Notes: generated from the sequence alone by a model not told the origin. Shown: positions 55,939 through 63,420, numbered from the stretch's first letter. The stretch is DNA of 64,000 nt from Bacteroidota bacterium (GCA_016868455.1 VGGV01000008.1:1-64000); one strand, 5' to 3'. Made by a program: numbers and translations.

Positions 55939-57051
55939 ATGAAACCAACCACCCTTATTTTGTCCCTGTTGACAACTGTTTTTTCTGTAACCGCAACTGC
56001 ACAATTCAGAAAATATTCCAATGAATTTTTGAATATTGGCGCCGGCGCCCGGGGCTTGGCCATGGGCGGCTCACAGGTAGCGTCTGTACAGGACGGTACT
56101 GCCGGATACTGGAACCCTGCGGGACTGGTGGGAGTTAAAAACAACCCCCAGGTGAACCTGATGCATGCTGAATACTTTGCTGGAATCGGCAAATACGATT
56201 ATGCCGGCGTGGCTTTTCCCACTTCCAATAATAAAAGAACCCTCGGTGTAACCGGGTTACGGTTTGCCGTAGACGATATCATGAATACACTGTTCCTGGT
56301 AGAACCCGACGGGTCCATTAACTATAACAACATCCAGGCATTTTCTTCGGCAGACTATGCATTCCTATTTTCCTTTGCACAAAAATTGCGGGAAAGTGAA
56401 AAAAAGAATATCCATTTTGGCCTGAATGCAAAAGTCATTCACCGCAGTGTGGGCAAGTTTGCCAAAGCATGGGGTTTTGGCCTTGATGCAGGGTTGCAGA
56501 TATACAGTAACAAATGGAAATTTGGTATTGCCGGCCGGGATATTACCAGCACATTCAATGCCTGGTCATTCAGTTTTACAGAAAGGGAAAAAGAAGTTTT
56601 ATACCTGACAAAAAATGAAATACCCGTAAAATCAACTGAGCTTACAGCTCCACGCCTGGTGCTGGGAGTAGCCCGGGATTTTAAACTGGGCAAAAAACTA
56701 AACCTGCTGGCCGAAGCCAATATAGATGTGACATTTGATGGCCAGCGCAATACACTGCTCAGCGCAGACCCGGTAAGTGCCGATCCCAAACTGGGATTCG
56801 AACTGAACATCAGCCATGTGTTTTTCCTGCGGGGCGGCATCAATAATTTTCAGCGGGCTTTGTCAGATGGCGACACACTTAATCAAAAGAAAGTTTGGAT
56901 TTATCAGCCCGGAGGAGGCGCCGGCTTCAGAATAGGAGGCGTAACTATCGACTATGCCTTTACCAATCTCGCCAATCAGTCTAACCCTTTGTTTACCCAT
57001 GTCTTTTCATTGAGACTGGATATGGTGAAACCTAAAAAAGAAAACGATTAA
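55939..57051 (+). CDS. PorV/PorQ family outer-membrane protein
   Basis: A 370-residue beta-barrel protein with a signal peptide (MKPTTLILSLLTTVFSVTATAQ). The N-terminus RKYSNEFLNIGAGARGLAMGGSQVASVQDGTAGYWNPAGLVGV is the PorV/PorQ (UPF0164-like) signature, and the rest alternates polar and hydrophobic residues. PorV carries type IX cargo to the PorU sortase at the cell surface. It is followed 31 nt later by the remnant of a PorU2-like gene, which supports a T9SS role. Confidence 0.8.
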   Translation: MKPTTLILSLLTTVFSVTATAQFRKYSNEFLNIGAGARGLAMGGSQVASVQDGTAGYWNPAGLVGVKNNPQVNLMHAEYFAGIGKYDYAGVAFPTSNNKRTLGVTGLRFAVDDIMNTLFLVEPDGSINYNNIQAFSSADYAFLFSFAQKLRESEKKNIHFGLNAKVIHRSVGKFAKAWGFGLDAGLQIYSNKWKFGIAGRDITSTFNAWSFSFTEREKEVLYLTKNEIPVKSTELTAPRLVLGVARDFKLGKKLNLLAEANIDVTFDGQRNTLLSADPVSADPKLGFELNISHVFFLRGGINNFQRALSDGDTLNQKKVWIYQPGGGAGFRIGGVTIDYAFTNLANQSNPLFTHVFSLRLDMVKPKKEND

Positions 57052-57082
57052 TAAATCCGAACCTGCTTAAAAACTGAATCTG

Positions 57083-57390
57083 ATGAAAAGAATTTTACTT
57101 CCATTTTTACTGTTTACCGGACTCTTTGCCGGTGCACAGCCCTATAATTACAATAACGAATGGATAGATTACAGTAAAACGTATTATAAGTTCAAGCTGC
57201 CGGCCGCAATATCACCGAATTTAAATGGGATGGCACCGATCAGTATGGCCAAAAGCTGGCAAACGGTGTTTATCTGTACCGGGTGGTTACCAACCTGAAT
57301 GGCAAGTCGCTTGACAAATACAGACCCGAAGGAGATGAAACGGATAAATTCTTCAATAAGGGATATGGAAAAATGTACCTGATGACATAG
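57083..57390 (+). pseudogene. Remnant of a large PorU2-like T9SS sortase gene (two ends, middle lost)
   Basis: From ATG 57083 there is a signal peptide (MKRILLPFLLFTGLFAGAQ) and about 18 more residues (NNEWIDYSKTYYKFKLP). At 57199-57205 (GCCGGCC) the meaningful frame changes. The other frame then reads AGRNITEFKWDGTDQYGQKLANGVYLYRVV ... DKFFNKGYGKMYLMT to a stop at 57390, which resembles the FlgD-like C-terminal end of large PorU2/C25-type proteins. Over a thousand codons would be missing. Identification rests on the two ends and the PorV neighbour, so the family is tentative; the internal loss is clear. Confidence 0.55.
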
Positions 57391-57397
57391 GGATGAA

Positions 57398-57425
57398 ATA
57401 ACAAAAAACAAATCGCAAATAACAA
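57398..57425. repeat. Four A-rich heptads after the PorU2-like remnant
   Basis: ATAACAA, AAAACAA, ATCGCAA, ATAACAA, 7-nt period. A T-rich tract of the same period (TTTGGAA, TTTGTGA, TTTTTCA, TCTTGTA) lies at about 57504-57531 just before hscA. Confidence 0.6.
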
Positions 57426-57455
57426 AAGGTTTCCGGAATCGGAGACCTTTTTTGT
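57425..57455 (+). terminator. Terminator before hscA
   Basis: An 11-bp stem (57425-57435 with 57440-57450, one G-T pair), loop GAAT, then TTTTTG. It would end the PorV/PorU2-like transcript. Confidence 0.8.
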
Positions 57456-57490
57456 TTCTGCCTTCGTAAATACAAGCCGCATTCCTTTGC

Positions 57491-57498
57491 TACATTTG
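57491..57498 (+). promoter_or_regulatory. -7 box of hscA
   Basis: TACATTTG matches TAnnTTTG and lies 45 nt before the GTG start at 57544. A partial -33 (TTCG) lies 24 nt upstream. Confidence 0.5.
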
Positions 57499-57543
57499 CC
57501 CTGTTTGGAATTTGTGATTTTTCATCTTGTAATTTTTTCAGTT

Positions 57544-59430
57544 GTGGCAAAGATTGGCATTAACATATCAACCGGCAGCCTTCAGCAGCCCGAAATGATC
57601 GTGGGGATTGACCTGGGTACCACCAACAGCCTGGTGGCCATCATTCATCCGGAAAGCAGAAAGCCGGTTGTGCTGAAGGAACATGACGGGAATGCCCTTG
57701 TACCATCCGTTATTCATTTTGGGGAGGGAGGATTTATTACTGTAGGCGATGAGGCTAAGAAATATCTTATCAGCGAACCCCACAACACTATTTTTTCTGT
57801 AAAACGGCTGATGGGTAAGTCGTACAATGATGTAAGGGAGTACTCATCTTTTTTCACCTACAAAATAATTGATGATAACACAGAAACCCTGGTGAAAGTA
57901 CAGGCGAGAGAAAAATTTTATTCGCCCATTGAACTGTCATCTTTCATATTAAAAGAACTGAAAACAAGGGCCGGGCATATCCTGAAAACTCCTGTTACCA
58001 AAGCAGTCATTACTGTCCCCGCTTATTTTAATGATGCGCAGCGGCAGGCCACCCGTGATGCAGGAAAGCTGGCAGGGCTGGATGTTTTGCGGATCGTAAA
58101 TGAACCAACTGCAGCAAGCCTGGCGTATGGCCTGGGATTAAAAAAAGATGAAACCCTGCCCTCCGGAGCTTTAGCGAAGGAGGGAAAAACAATAGCGGTG
58201 TATGACCTGGGCGGCGGTACATTTGATATTTCCATACTCAGGATTACAGGAGGTATTGTTGAGGTGCTTTCAACTAATGGTGACACTTACCTTGGGGGCG
58301 ATGATTTTGACCGGGTTATTGTCTCTCATTGGGTAAAACAGACTGGTTTGACCGGTGAAGAACTGCAGCAAAATAAAAATGTTGCGCAGGAACTGAGACT
58401 TGTTGCGGAACAGGCAAAAATATACCTCAGTTCACAGGATGTATTTCATGCGGAAGTGGCAGGACAGAAACTGCATCTTTCAAGAAATGAATTTGAGAGG
58501 TTGATAAACTCATTCATTGAAAAAACCATTCAATGCTGCAAAAATGCATTGCAGGATGCAAAATTGGGTAATGACGAAATTGATGAAGTAGTGATGGTGG
58601 GGGGTTCTACCAGGGTTCCCCTTGTGAAAGAAAACGTAAGAAAATTTTTCTCAAGAGAATTACATGATACATTAAACCCTGATGAAGTAGTGGCGTTGGG
58701 CGCTGCTGTGCAGGCCGATATTCTGGCAGGAAACAACCGGGATTTCCTGCTGCTTGATATCACTCCGCTTTCGCTGGGAATTGAAACCATGGGCGGACTG
58801 ATGGATGTGCTTATACCCCGAAATTCAAAAGTCCCTTCAAAGGCCGCAAGACAATACACCACACAGAAAGACGGGCAAAGCGGAATTAAAATAGCCGTTT
58901 ATCAGGGGGAAAGGGATCTTGTAAAAGATAACCGCAGGCTGGCAGAATTCATTCTTTCAGGAATTCCTGCTATGCCGGCCGGCCTGCCCAAAGTGGAAAT
59001 TTCTTTCCTGGTAAATGCAGACGGCATATTAATGGTAAAAGCAAAAGAACTGCGAAGCGGGGTGGAACAAAGTGTGGAAGTAAAACCGCAATACGGTCTT
59101 ACAGATGAGGAAGTGGAAAGAATGCTGCTTGATTCGGTGACACATGCCAAAGCGGATATGCATACAAGGGTCCTGGTGGAAGCCCGGACGGAGGCACAAC
59201 AGTTATTGTCAGCCACAGAACAGTTTCTGGCAAAGAATAAAAATATACTTACTCCTGAAGAGCTGGAGCATACAAATGCAGCCATGGAGGAATTGCAGCA
59301 TGTTCTTTCATCGGGTAACAAAGATCTGGTTCATGCGGCAATCGAAAAACTGAACGAAATTTCACGACCATACGCAGAGCGGCTGATGGATCAGGCCATC
59401 AGTGCGGCGATGAAAGGGAAGAAGATTTGA
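57544..59430 (+). CDS. hscA: Hsp70-type chaperone for Fe-S cluster assembly
   Basis: A 628-residue Hsp70. Start GTG 57544 ([31 protein letters not shown]) matches the usual HscA N-terminus; the longer frame starts before the -7 box. ATPase motifs are [43 protein letters not shown] and [11 protein letters not shown]. The substrate-binding domain starts near [17 protein letters not shown]. HscA helps move Fe-S clusters from IscU; no iscU or hscB is in the window. Residues about 206-214 (PSGALAKEG) come from a palindromic repeat in a loop of the ATPase domain just before the phosphate-2 motif. Confidence 0.9.
   Translation: MAKIGINISTGSLQQPEMIVGIDLGTTNSLVAIIHPESRKPVVLKEHDGNALVPSVIHFGEGGFITVGDEAKKYLISEPHNTIFSVKRLMGKSYNDVREYSSFFTYKIIDDNTETLVKVQAREKFYSPIELSSFILKELKTRAGHILKTPVTKAVITVPAYFNDAQRQATRDAGKLAGLDVLRIVNEPTAASLAYGLGLKKDETLPSGALAKEGKTIAVYDLGGGTFDISILRITGGIVEVLSTNGDTYLGGDDFDRVIVSHWVKQTGLTGEELQQNKNVAQELRLVAEQAKIYLSSQDVFHAEVAGQKLHLSRNEFERLINSFIEKTIQCCKNALQDAKLGNDEIDEVVMVGGSTRVPLVKENVRKFFSRELHDTLNPDEVVALGAAVQADILAGNNRDFLLLDITPLSLGIETMGGLMDVLIPRNSKVPSKAARQYTTQKDGQSGIKIAVYQGERDLVKDNRRLAEFILSGIPAMPAGLPKVEISFLVNADGILMVKAKELRSGVEQSVEVKPQYGLTDEEVERMLLDSVTHAKADMHTRVLVEARTEAQQLLSATEQFLAKNKNILTPEELEHTNAAMEELQHVLSSGNKDLVHAAIEKLNEISRPYAERLMDQAISAAMKGKKI
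58159..58184. repeat. In-frame palindrome in hscA
   Basis: CCCTCC (58159-58164) pairs with GGAGGG (58179-58184), with CTCCGGAG nested at 58161-58168 and TTTAGCGAAGG between. It encodes PSGALAKEG in the chaperone. A relative lies at 63239-63266 between tRNA genes. Confidence 0.75.
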
Positions 59431-59950
59431 TAAGCATTTGTTTTATTATTTCCCGCAACTTTAATATCCCGAAACCTATCACTAAAAGATGAACAAGTAA
59501 TGCGGAAAGCCAGACTGCTTTTCGCTGGTAGCGGAAGTCGATAACCAATTCACCTGCCGGGATGTTAACAGTAATTCCCGGCCTTCCTTTTTCAATGATT
59601 GGTTTTTCCTTATTATTAATATATACTTTCCAGCCGGGATAATGATTTTGCAGCAAAGTGATTTGCCCGGCTGCCCCTGTTTTTACTTCTGTACGGATAT
59701 AACCGGGCCGCTGCCGGGTGACCCTGGCAGTGCGATTAACTGAGTCGCTTCCCGAATAAAATACCAGCGAATGATTACCGGCAGCTAATTTTTCGTCAGC
59801 AACTGTTCTTTTCAGCACAAGTGGCCCGGGATATGATTCATCTGCCGCAACTTGTTTCGAAAAAACATTTACGTTATGCCAGGCATTGCCTTTTTCGTCA
59901 GTATACACTACAGGCACATCACCGGGCTTTTGCTCCTGTACCGCCTTGAT
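59399..59950 (-). pseudogene. C-terminal fragment of a large membrane protein (YfhO-like), truncated at an IS3 junction
   Basis: About 180 residues without a proper start. It begins near AVQEQKPGDVPVVYTDEKGNAWHNVNVFSKQVAADE, continues through a beta-rich domain (ITLLQNHYPGWKVYINNKEKPIIEKGRPGITVNIPAGELVIDFRYQ) and ends with a hydrophobic helix (LSALLVHLLVIGFGILKL). This layout matches the end of YfhO-type membrane glycosylation-related proteins. Upstream sequence turns into IS3 transposase code at about 59945-59952, so the long multi-helix N-terminus is missing. It converges with hscA, overlapping by about 30 nt. Confidence 0.6.
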
Positions 59951-60321
59951 CACGTACCAGTTCTTCTGCTAAATGCCTTTTAGTGGCAGGGCCCAGCCTT
60001 TTTTTGTGAACAGATCCTTGAGAATTTGATTGTCGATTGCAAGATCTGCGTACATTTTTTGAGTCGGGCATTCTCTTCTTCAAGAGTCTTCATTTTTTTA
60101 ACATCGGAAATCTCCATACCTCCATATTTGACCTTCCAGTTATAAAACGTAGCCTCGCTGACGCCCAGTTCACGACAAACCTCACGGGTGGAGATGCCTG
60201 CTTCTTGCTTTTTTAGGGCGGAGACAATCTGGGCCTCCGTAAATCGGGATTTTTTTATGACAGTTTAAATTTAAGATTAATACTCAAGTTTTAAACCGTC
60301 TGCTTTTTAGGGATACTTACA
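59945..60321 (-). mobile_element. IS3-family insertion sequence remnant (orfA and start of orfB)
   Basis: On the minus strand the element begins with TGTAAGTATCCC (60321-60310), a plausible terminal inverted repeat. It then encodes an IS3 OrfA helix-turn-helix (KKSRFTEAQIVSALKKQE, AGISTREVCRELGVSEATFYNWK, VKYGGMEISDVKKMKTLEEENARL). The start is ATA at 60258-60256, apparently a mutated ATG. One A is missing in the A run at 60055-60060, breaking OrfA in its leucine zipper. OrfB-like KRHLAEELVRDQG begins and is cut off at about 59950. No DDE domain or right end is present, so it is immobile. Confidence 0.85.
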
Positions 60322-60459
60322 TTATCAGTAAATCAGTATAATTTGCCAGGTTGTGAAGAAAGAAAAACAATACTGGAAACAAGGGAAGTAAAAGCAGTTT
60401 TCTTTGATTTGGTATGTTTGGTATTGCTTTTAAACTATTCATTTGGAGGTTCAAATGCA

Positions 60460-61059
60460 TCAAAAGTTATTCTTTTTTGTTTGAAAGGTTCTGAGCAGAT
60501 ACTTTCCGATAACATCAAACTCAATGTTCACGGGAGTGTCTTTCATCACCCGGCTGATATTGGTGTGTTCAAAAGTGTAGGGAATGATGGCAACCCTGAA
60601 ACTTTTCTTTTTTACATTAAAAGCGGTCAGGCTGATACCATTAATGGTTACAGATCCTTTTTCTATCAGCAATGGTGCAAACTTCCCCGGCAATTCAAAG
60701 TCAAATTCCCAACTCCCTTTTTTTTCTTTACGTTTCAGACATATAACGGAGGCATCCGCATGTCCCTGCACCATATGGCCATCCAACCGGTCGCCCAATT
60801 GAAGGCATCTTTCAAGATTAATCAGGCTGCCGGGCTGCCATAAACCAAGAGTGGTTTTTTTAAGCGTTTCGGCAACGGCAGTAACCCTGTGGCTGTTACC
60901 GGCAATTTCTTCCACGGTCAGGCACACACCATCGTGGCAGAGGCTTTGATCGGGCTGCAATTTGGATGAGATGGGTGATTCCACCCAAAAGCTTTTGCCG
61001 GAACCCGCGGGACTGACAGCAGTGATTTTGCCCGTTGTTTCAATAATGCCGGTAAACAT
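60460..61059 (-). CDS. ribE: Riboflavin synthase, alpha chain
   Basis: A 199-residue two-barrel enzyme that dismutates 6,7-dimethyl-8-ribityllumazine to riboflavin. It starts MFTGIIETTGKI; the first lumazine-binding barrel has CHDGVCLTVEEI and the second begins DGHMVQGHADA with GSVTINGISLTAF. The trimerisation helix ends VIGKYLLR. Its start is 155 nt from rpsU, divergent. A TTAATTTG box lies 5 nt upstream of the ATG (61072-61065). The 60322-60459 gap towards the IS remnant holds nothing I recognise. Confidence 0.93.
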   Translation of the reverse strand: MFTGIIETTGKITAVSPAGSGKSFWVESPISSKLQPDQSLCHDGVCLTVEEIAGNSHRVTAVAETLKKTTLGLWQPGSLINLERCLQLGDRLDGHMVQGHADASVICLKRKEKKGSWEFDFELPGKFAPLLIEKGSVTINGISLTAFNVKKKSFRVAIIPYTFEHTNISRVMKDTPVNIEFDVIGKYLLRTFQTKKNNF

Positions 61060-61129
61060 CCGTGCAAATTAAGCAGTTATTCCAACTATTGACTGAACCG
61101 GATACCCGAAAACTTTACCTGACCCTGGC

Positions 61130-61160
61130 TTTACACTCTGAATATTTCACCATATCTTTG
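61130..61160 (+). promoter_or_regulatory. Bacteroidota-type promoter of rpsU
   Basis: TTTA (61130-61133), 19 nt, TATCTTTG (61153-61160). The predicted transcript starts near 61165, giving a leader of about 50 nt that contains a strong Shine-Dalgarno. This excludes the longer reading frame from 61062 as a protein start. Confidence 0.75.
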
Positions 61161-61192
61161 CCTCCCGAAAAAAAAGGGACTAAAAAAATACC

Positions 61193-61202
61193 AAAGGAGG
61201 TA
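61193..61202 (+). promoter_or_regulatory. Strong Shine-Dalgarno of rpsU
   Basis: AAAGGAGGTA is nearly complementary to the 16S anti-SD end, with the ATG 12 nt after its last base. Bacteroidota mRNAs rarely have SD sequences; in this phylum bS21 helps hide the anti-SD in the ribosome, and rpsU itself is the known exception with a strong SD, consistent with autoregulation of bS21. Confidence 0.85.
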
Positions 61203-61214
61203 TACAAAATTATT

Positions 61215-61412
61215 ATGCTGATCATAGATTCAAAAGATTGCGAGAATATCGACAAAGCACTGAAGAAGTACAAAAAGAAATTTGAGAAATCAAAGATCCT
61301 GCTTCAGCTGCGGGAACGTCAGTCCTTCACCAAGCCCTCGGTGAAACGGAGGGGAGAGGTGTTGAAAGCGATCTACAAACAGAAAATAGCCAGCGGAAAG
61401 ATCGAAGGTTGA
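61215..61412 (+). CDS. rpsU: 30S ribosomal protein bS21
   Basis: A 65-residue basic protein (MLIIDSKDCENIDKALKKYKKKFEKSK ... RQSFTKPSVKRRGEVLKAIYKQK), typical of Bacteroidota bS21. ATG 61215 is chosen because of the strong SD at 61193-61202 and the promoter at 61130-61160; an upstream GTG (61062) precedes the promoter. In this phylum bS21 with bS6 and bS18 occludes the anti-SD of 16S rRNA. Its own message has a full SD, so low bS21 would free the anti-SD and raise its translation. Confidence 0.93.
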   Translation: MLIIDSKDCENIDKALKKYKKKFEKSKILLQLRERQSFTKPSVKRRGEVLKAIYKQKIASGKIEG

Positions 61413-61520
61413 TTCATTCGGTTTTCAGTATAATTGATTAAGCTGCCCGGTGTAAAAAGCCGGCAGCTATTTTTTTGCGCCGCCGGATTATGTAGTTTTG
61501 ATTCTGATATCCCGGTTCCT

Positions 61521-62417
61521 TTGTTAACCCATTTATCCATACAGCCTTTTATTGAATACCTCAGGTACGAGAAAAGGTATTCAGTCAACACTGTTACTTC
61601 ATATTATAACGATCTCCGCGACTTTATTGGGTTTAGTGAAAAGCAATTTGGGCCTGCTACAGTTAAAGATATTACCCACCAGCACATCAGAAGCTGGCTG
61701 GCTTTCTTAAAAGACAAAGGGCTGAGTTCCGCTTCGGTTAACCGTAAGATTTCCGCATTAAAATCATTTTTCAGGTATTGTTTGAAAACAGGAACTATTG
61801 AAACCACCCCCATGGCCAAAATAATCAGCCCCAAAAAAGGGAGCAAGCTTCCTTCGTTTATGAAGGAAGAGGAAACGGAAAAACTGGTTACTGCCCTTCA
61901 TCAATCTGCAGATGACTGGAAAAGCCTGAATGCTAAAATGGTCATCACTATGTTTTATACAACCGGGATGAGGTTAAGTGAATTGCTGAACCTGCGGGAA
62001 AAGCAGGTTGATTCTGACAGGAAACAGGTAAAGGTGCTTGGCAAGGGGAACAAGGAAAGAATAATACCCCTCAGCGATGCCCTTATAGAGCTAATACTGT
62101 ATTACCAGGAGCAAAAAAAAGAGCATTTTGACCAGGCTGATGACGTACTGCTGGTAACAGAAAAAGGGAAAAAGCTTTATCCCAGATATGCCTGGTTACT
62201 GGTTAATACTTATCTGGGATTGGCCAGTACGCTGGATAAAAAAAGCCCCCATGTGCTTCGCCATACCTTTGCCACCCACCTGATGAACAACGGGGCGGGG
62301 CTGAATGCGGTAAAGGAGTTGCTGGGGCACAGCAGCCTGGCCGCCACCCAGGTGTACACCCATACAACCATTGAAAAACTGAAAGATATTCACAAAAAAT
62401 CCCACCCAAAAGCTTAA
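61521..62417 (+). CDS. Tyrosine recombinase XerC/XerD family
   Basis: A 298-residue recombinase. The N-terminal SAM-like core-binding domain is IQPFIEYLRYEKRYSVNTVTSYYNDLRDF ... SASVNRKISALKSFFRYC. Catalytic residues are Arg in TTGMRLSELLNL, Lys in VLGKGNKERIIPL, His/Arg in PHVLRHTFATHLMNNG, His in LLGHSSLAATQVYTH and the nucleophile Tyr in that same segment. It probably resolves chromosome dimers at dif. The start is uncertain: TTG 61521 gives a normal N-terminus, while 61434 would add about 29 atypical residues. Confidence 0.85.
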   Translation: MLTHLSIQPFIEYLRYEKRYSVNTVTSYYNDLRDFIGFSEKQFGPATVKDITHQHIRSWLAFLKDKGLSSASVNRKISALKSFFRYCLKTGTIETTPMAKIISPKKGSKLPSFMKEEETEKLVTALHQSADDWKSLNAKMVITMFYTTGMRLSELLNLREKQVDSDRKQVKVLGKGNKERIIPLSDALIELILYYQEQKKEHFDQADDVLLVTEKGKKLYPRYAWLLVNTYLGLASTLDKKSPHVLRHTFATHLMNNGAGLNAVKELLGHSSLAATQVYTHTTIEKLKDIHKKSHPKA

Positions 62418-62562
62418 AATAACAGGAAACACAATAAAAAAATAAGAAATCTTTGCCGGAATAAACCCGGTTTTGCAGTAATTTACTGCTGACAAAAAAA
62501 CCACCTTCTGAAAACACCAGACAGTTCTTTATTTATTGTTTCACTGATTAAAATTGATGACT

Positions 62563-62862
62563 ATGAAGGTAAACATTCAATCTGTTCACTTCGAAGCAGA
62601 CAAAAAATTGATTGAGTATGTGAACCGGAAGCTGGGAAAACTTTCCAGTTTTACAGACAGGATTATCCAGGTGAATGTGTTTTTAAAATTGGACAATGTA
62701 GTGCATGCTATCAAGGACAAAATTGCCGAGATAAGGGTGCATATTCCCAGGCACAGTTTTTTTGTAAAATCAATCAGTAAATCATTTGAGGAATCCTTTG
62801 ACGATGCATTCGATTCCCTGTTGGTGCAAATCAAAAGAAATAAGGAAAAAAAAGCCGCCTGA
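62563..62862 (+). CDS. hpf: Ribosome hibernation promoting factor (HPF/RaiA family, short)
   Basis: A 99-residue protein, MKVNIQSVHFEADKKLIEYVNRKLGKLSSF, with KIAEIRVHIPRHSFFVKSISKSFEESFDDAFDSLLVQIKRNKEKKAA. This is the beta-alpha-beta fold that binds the 30S decoding centre under slow growth. ATG 62563 is chosen; ATG 62557 and TTG 62554 also exist. A strong terminator follows. Confidence 0.88.
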   Translation: MKVNIQSVHFEADKKLIEYVNRKLGKLSSFTDRIIQVNVFLKLDNVVHAIKDKIAEIRVHIPRHSFFVKSISKSFEESFDDAFDSLLVQIKRNKEKKAA

Positions 62863-62870
62863 AACTTAAG

Positions 62871-62903
62871 AAGGCCCCGGCGATCAAAAGACGCCGGGGC
62901 CTT
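62871..62903 (+). terminator. Terminator after hpf
   Basis: AAGGCCCCGGCG (62871-62882) pairs with CGCCGGGGCCTT (62892-62903), a 12-bp perfect stem with a 9-nt loop, then TTCTATTTA. Confidence 0.92.
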
Positions 62904-62946
62904 TTCTATTTACTGATTTTCAGGATAAAATTCCCTTTTCAAAATT

Positions 62947-62975
62947 TTTGCAATATTCAAATTCCCTTACCTTTG
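62947..62975 (+). promoter_or_regulatory. Promoter of the tRNA-tuf operon
   Basis: TTTG (62947-62950), 17 nt, TACCTTTG (62968-62975). Spacing is a little short of the usual 19-21, but both boxes match the Bacteroidota consensus. It precedes the first tRNA by about 87 nt. Confidence 0.6.
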
Positions 62976-63061
62976 CCTCCCCAAATAAAATGGGGGTAGC
63001 TCTTTATTGCGCTGACCGCCGTACATCCTGAGCTTTTTGAGGGAAGGCGGATATTTATAAC

Positions 63062-63134
63062 GCCACTTTAGCTCAGCCGGTAGAGCAACTGATTTGTAAT
63101 CAGTAGGTCGTTGGTTCGATTCCGACAAGTGGCT
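63062..63134 (+). tRNA. tRNA-Thr (anticodon TGT)
   Basis: GCCACTT and AAGTGGC form the acceptor stem. D arm AGCTCAGCCGGTAGAGCA, anticodon loop TTTGTAA (TGT), T arm GGTTCGATTCC. 73 nt; CCA not encoded. Confidence 0.95.
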
Positions 63135-63152
63135 CTTGTAAATAAAAATACC

Positions 63153-63236
63153 GGGCAAGTAGCCAAGTGGCCAACGGCAACAGACTGTAAATCTGTCCTC
63201 TTCGGAGTTCGGTGGTTCGAATCCATCCTTGCCCAC
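63153..63236 (+). tRNA. tRNA-Tyr (anticodon GTA)
   Basis: GGGCAAG and CTTGCCC form the acceptor stem. Anticodon loop CTGTAAA (GTA) and a long variable arm give 84 nt, as expected for the class II tRNA-Tyr. CCA not encoded. Confidence 0.95.
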
Positions 63237-63238
63237 TT

Positions 63239-63266
63239 GCCCTCAAAAGTTTTAACGAAGGAGGGC
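63239..63266. repeat. Palindrome between tRNA-Tyr and tRNA-Gly
   Basis: GCCCTC (63239-63244) pairs with GAGGGC (63261-63266) around AAAAGTTTTAACGAAG. The GCGAAGGAGG-like side resembles the element inside hscA (58159-58184). Confidence 0.65.
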
Positions 63267-63293
63267 TTTACAATAAGAGTTCTTTTAATACAT

Positions 63294-63339
63294 CCCACCT
63301 TCGCTAAACCTGCCTGTCGGCAGACAGGGCTACGGTGGG
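63294..63339. repeat. Nested palindrome between tRNA-Tyr and tRNA-Gly
   Basis: Outer arms CCCACC (63294-63299) and GGTGGG (63334-63339); inner arms CCTGTC (63313-63318) and GACAGG (63323-63328) with loop GGCA. It combines the CTTCGCTAA motif and the CCTGCCTG family in one element and would be transcribed in the tRNA precursor. Confidence 0.75.
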
Positions 63340-63344
63340 TAAAA

Positions 63345-63420
63345 GCGGGAGTAGCTCATTTGGTAGAGCGGTAGCCTTCCAAGCTTCAGGTGGCCGGTTC
63401 GAGCCCGGTCTCCCGCTCCA
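63345..63420 (+). tRNA. tRNA-Gly (anticodon TCC)
   Basis: GCGGGAG and CTCCCGC form the acceptor stem, anticodon loop CTTCCAA (TCC), T arm GGTTCGAGCCC. Mature body 63345-63417; CCA follows in the DNA (63418-63420), unlike the other tRNAs here. Confidence 0.95.

Noticed and set aside
59953-59968. Extension of the YfhO-like fragment upstream (QKNWYVIK)
   Set aside because: The same DNA in another frame reads as IS3 OrfB (AEELVRDQG), so this part belongs to the transposon.
61062-61214. N-terminal extension of bS21 from GTG 61062
   Set aside because: It would start before the predicted promoter and SD; bS21 proteins begin at MLIID.
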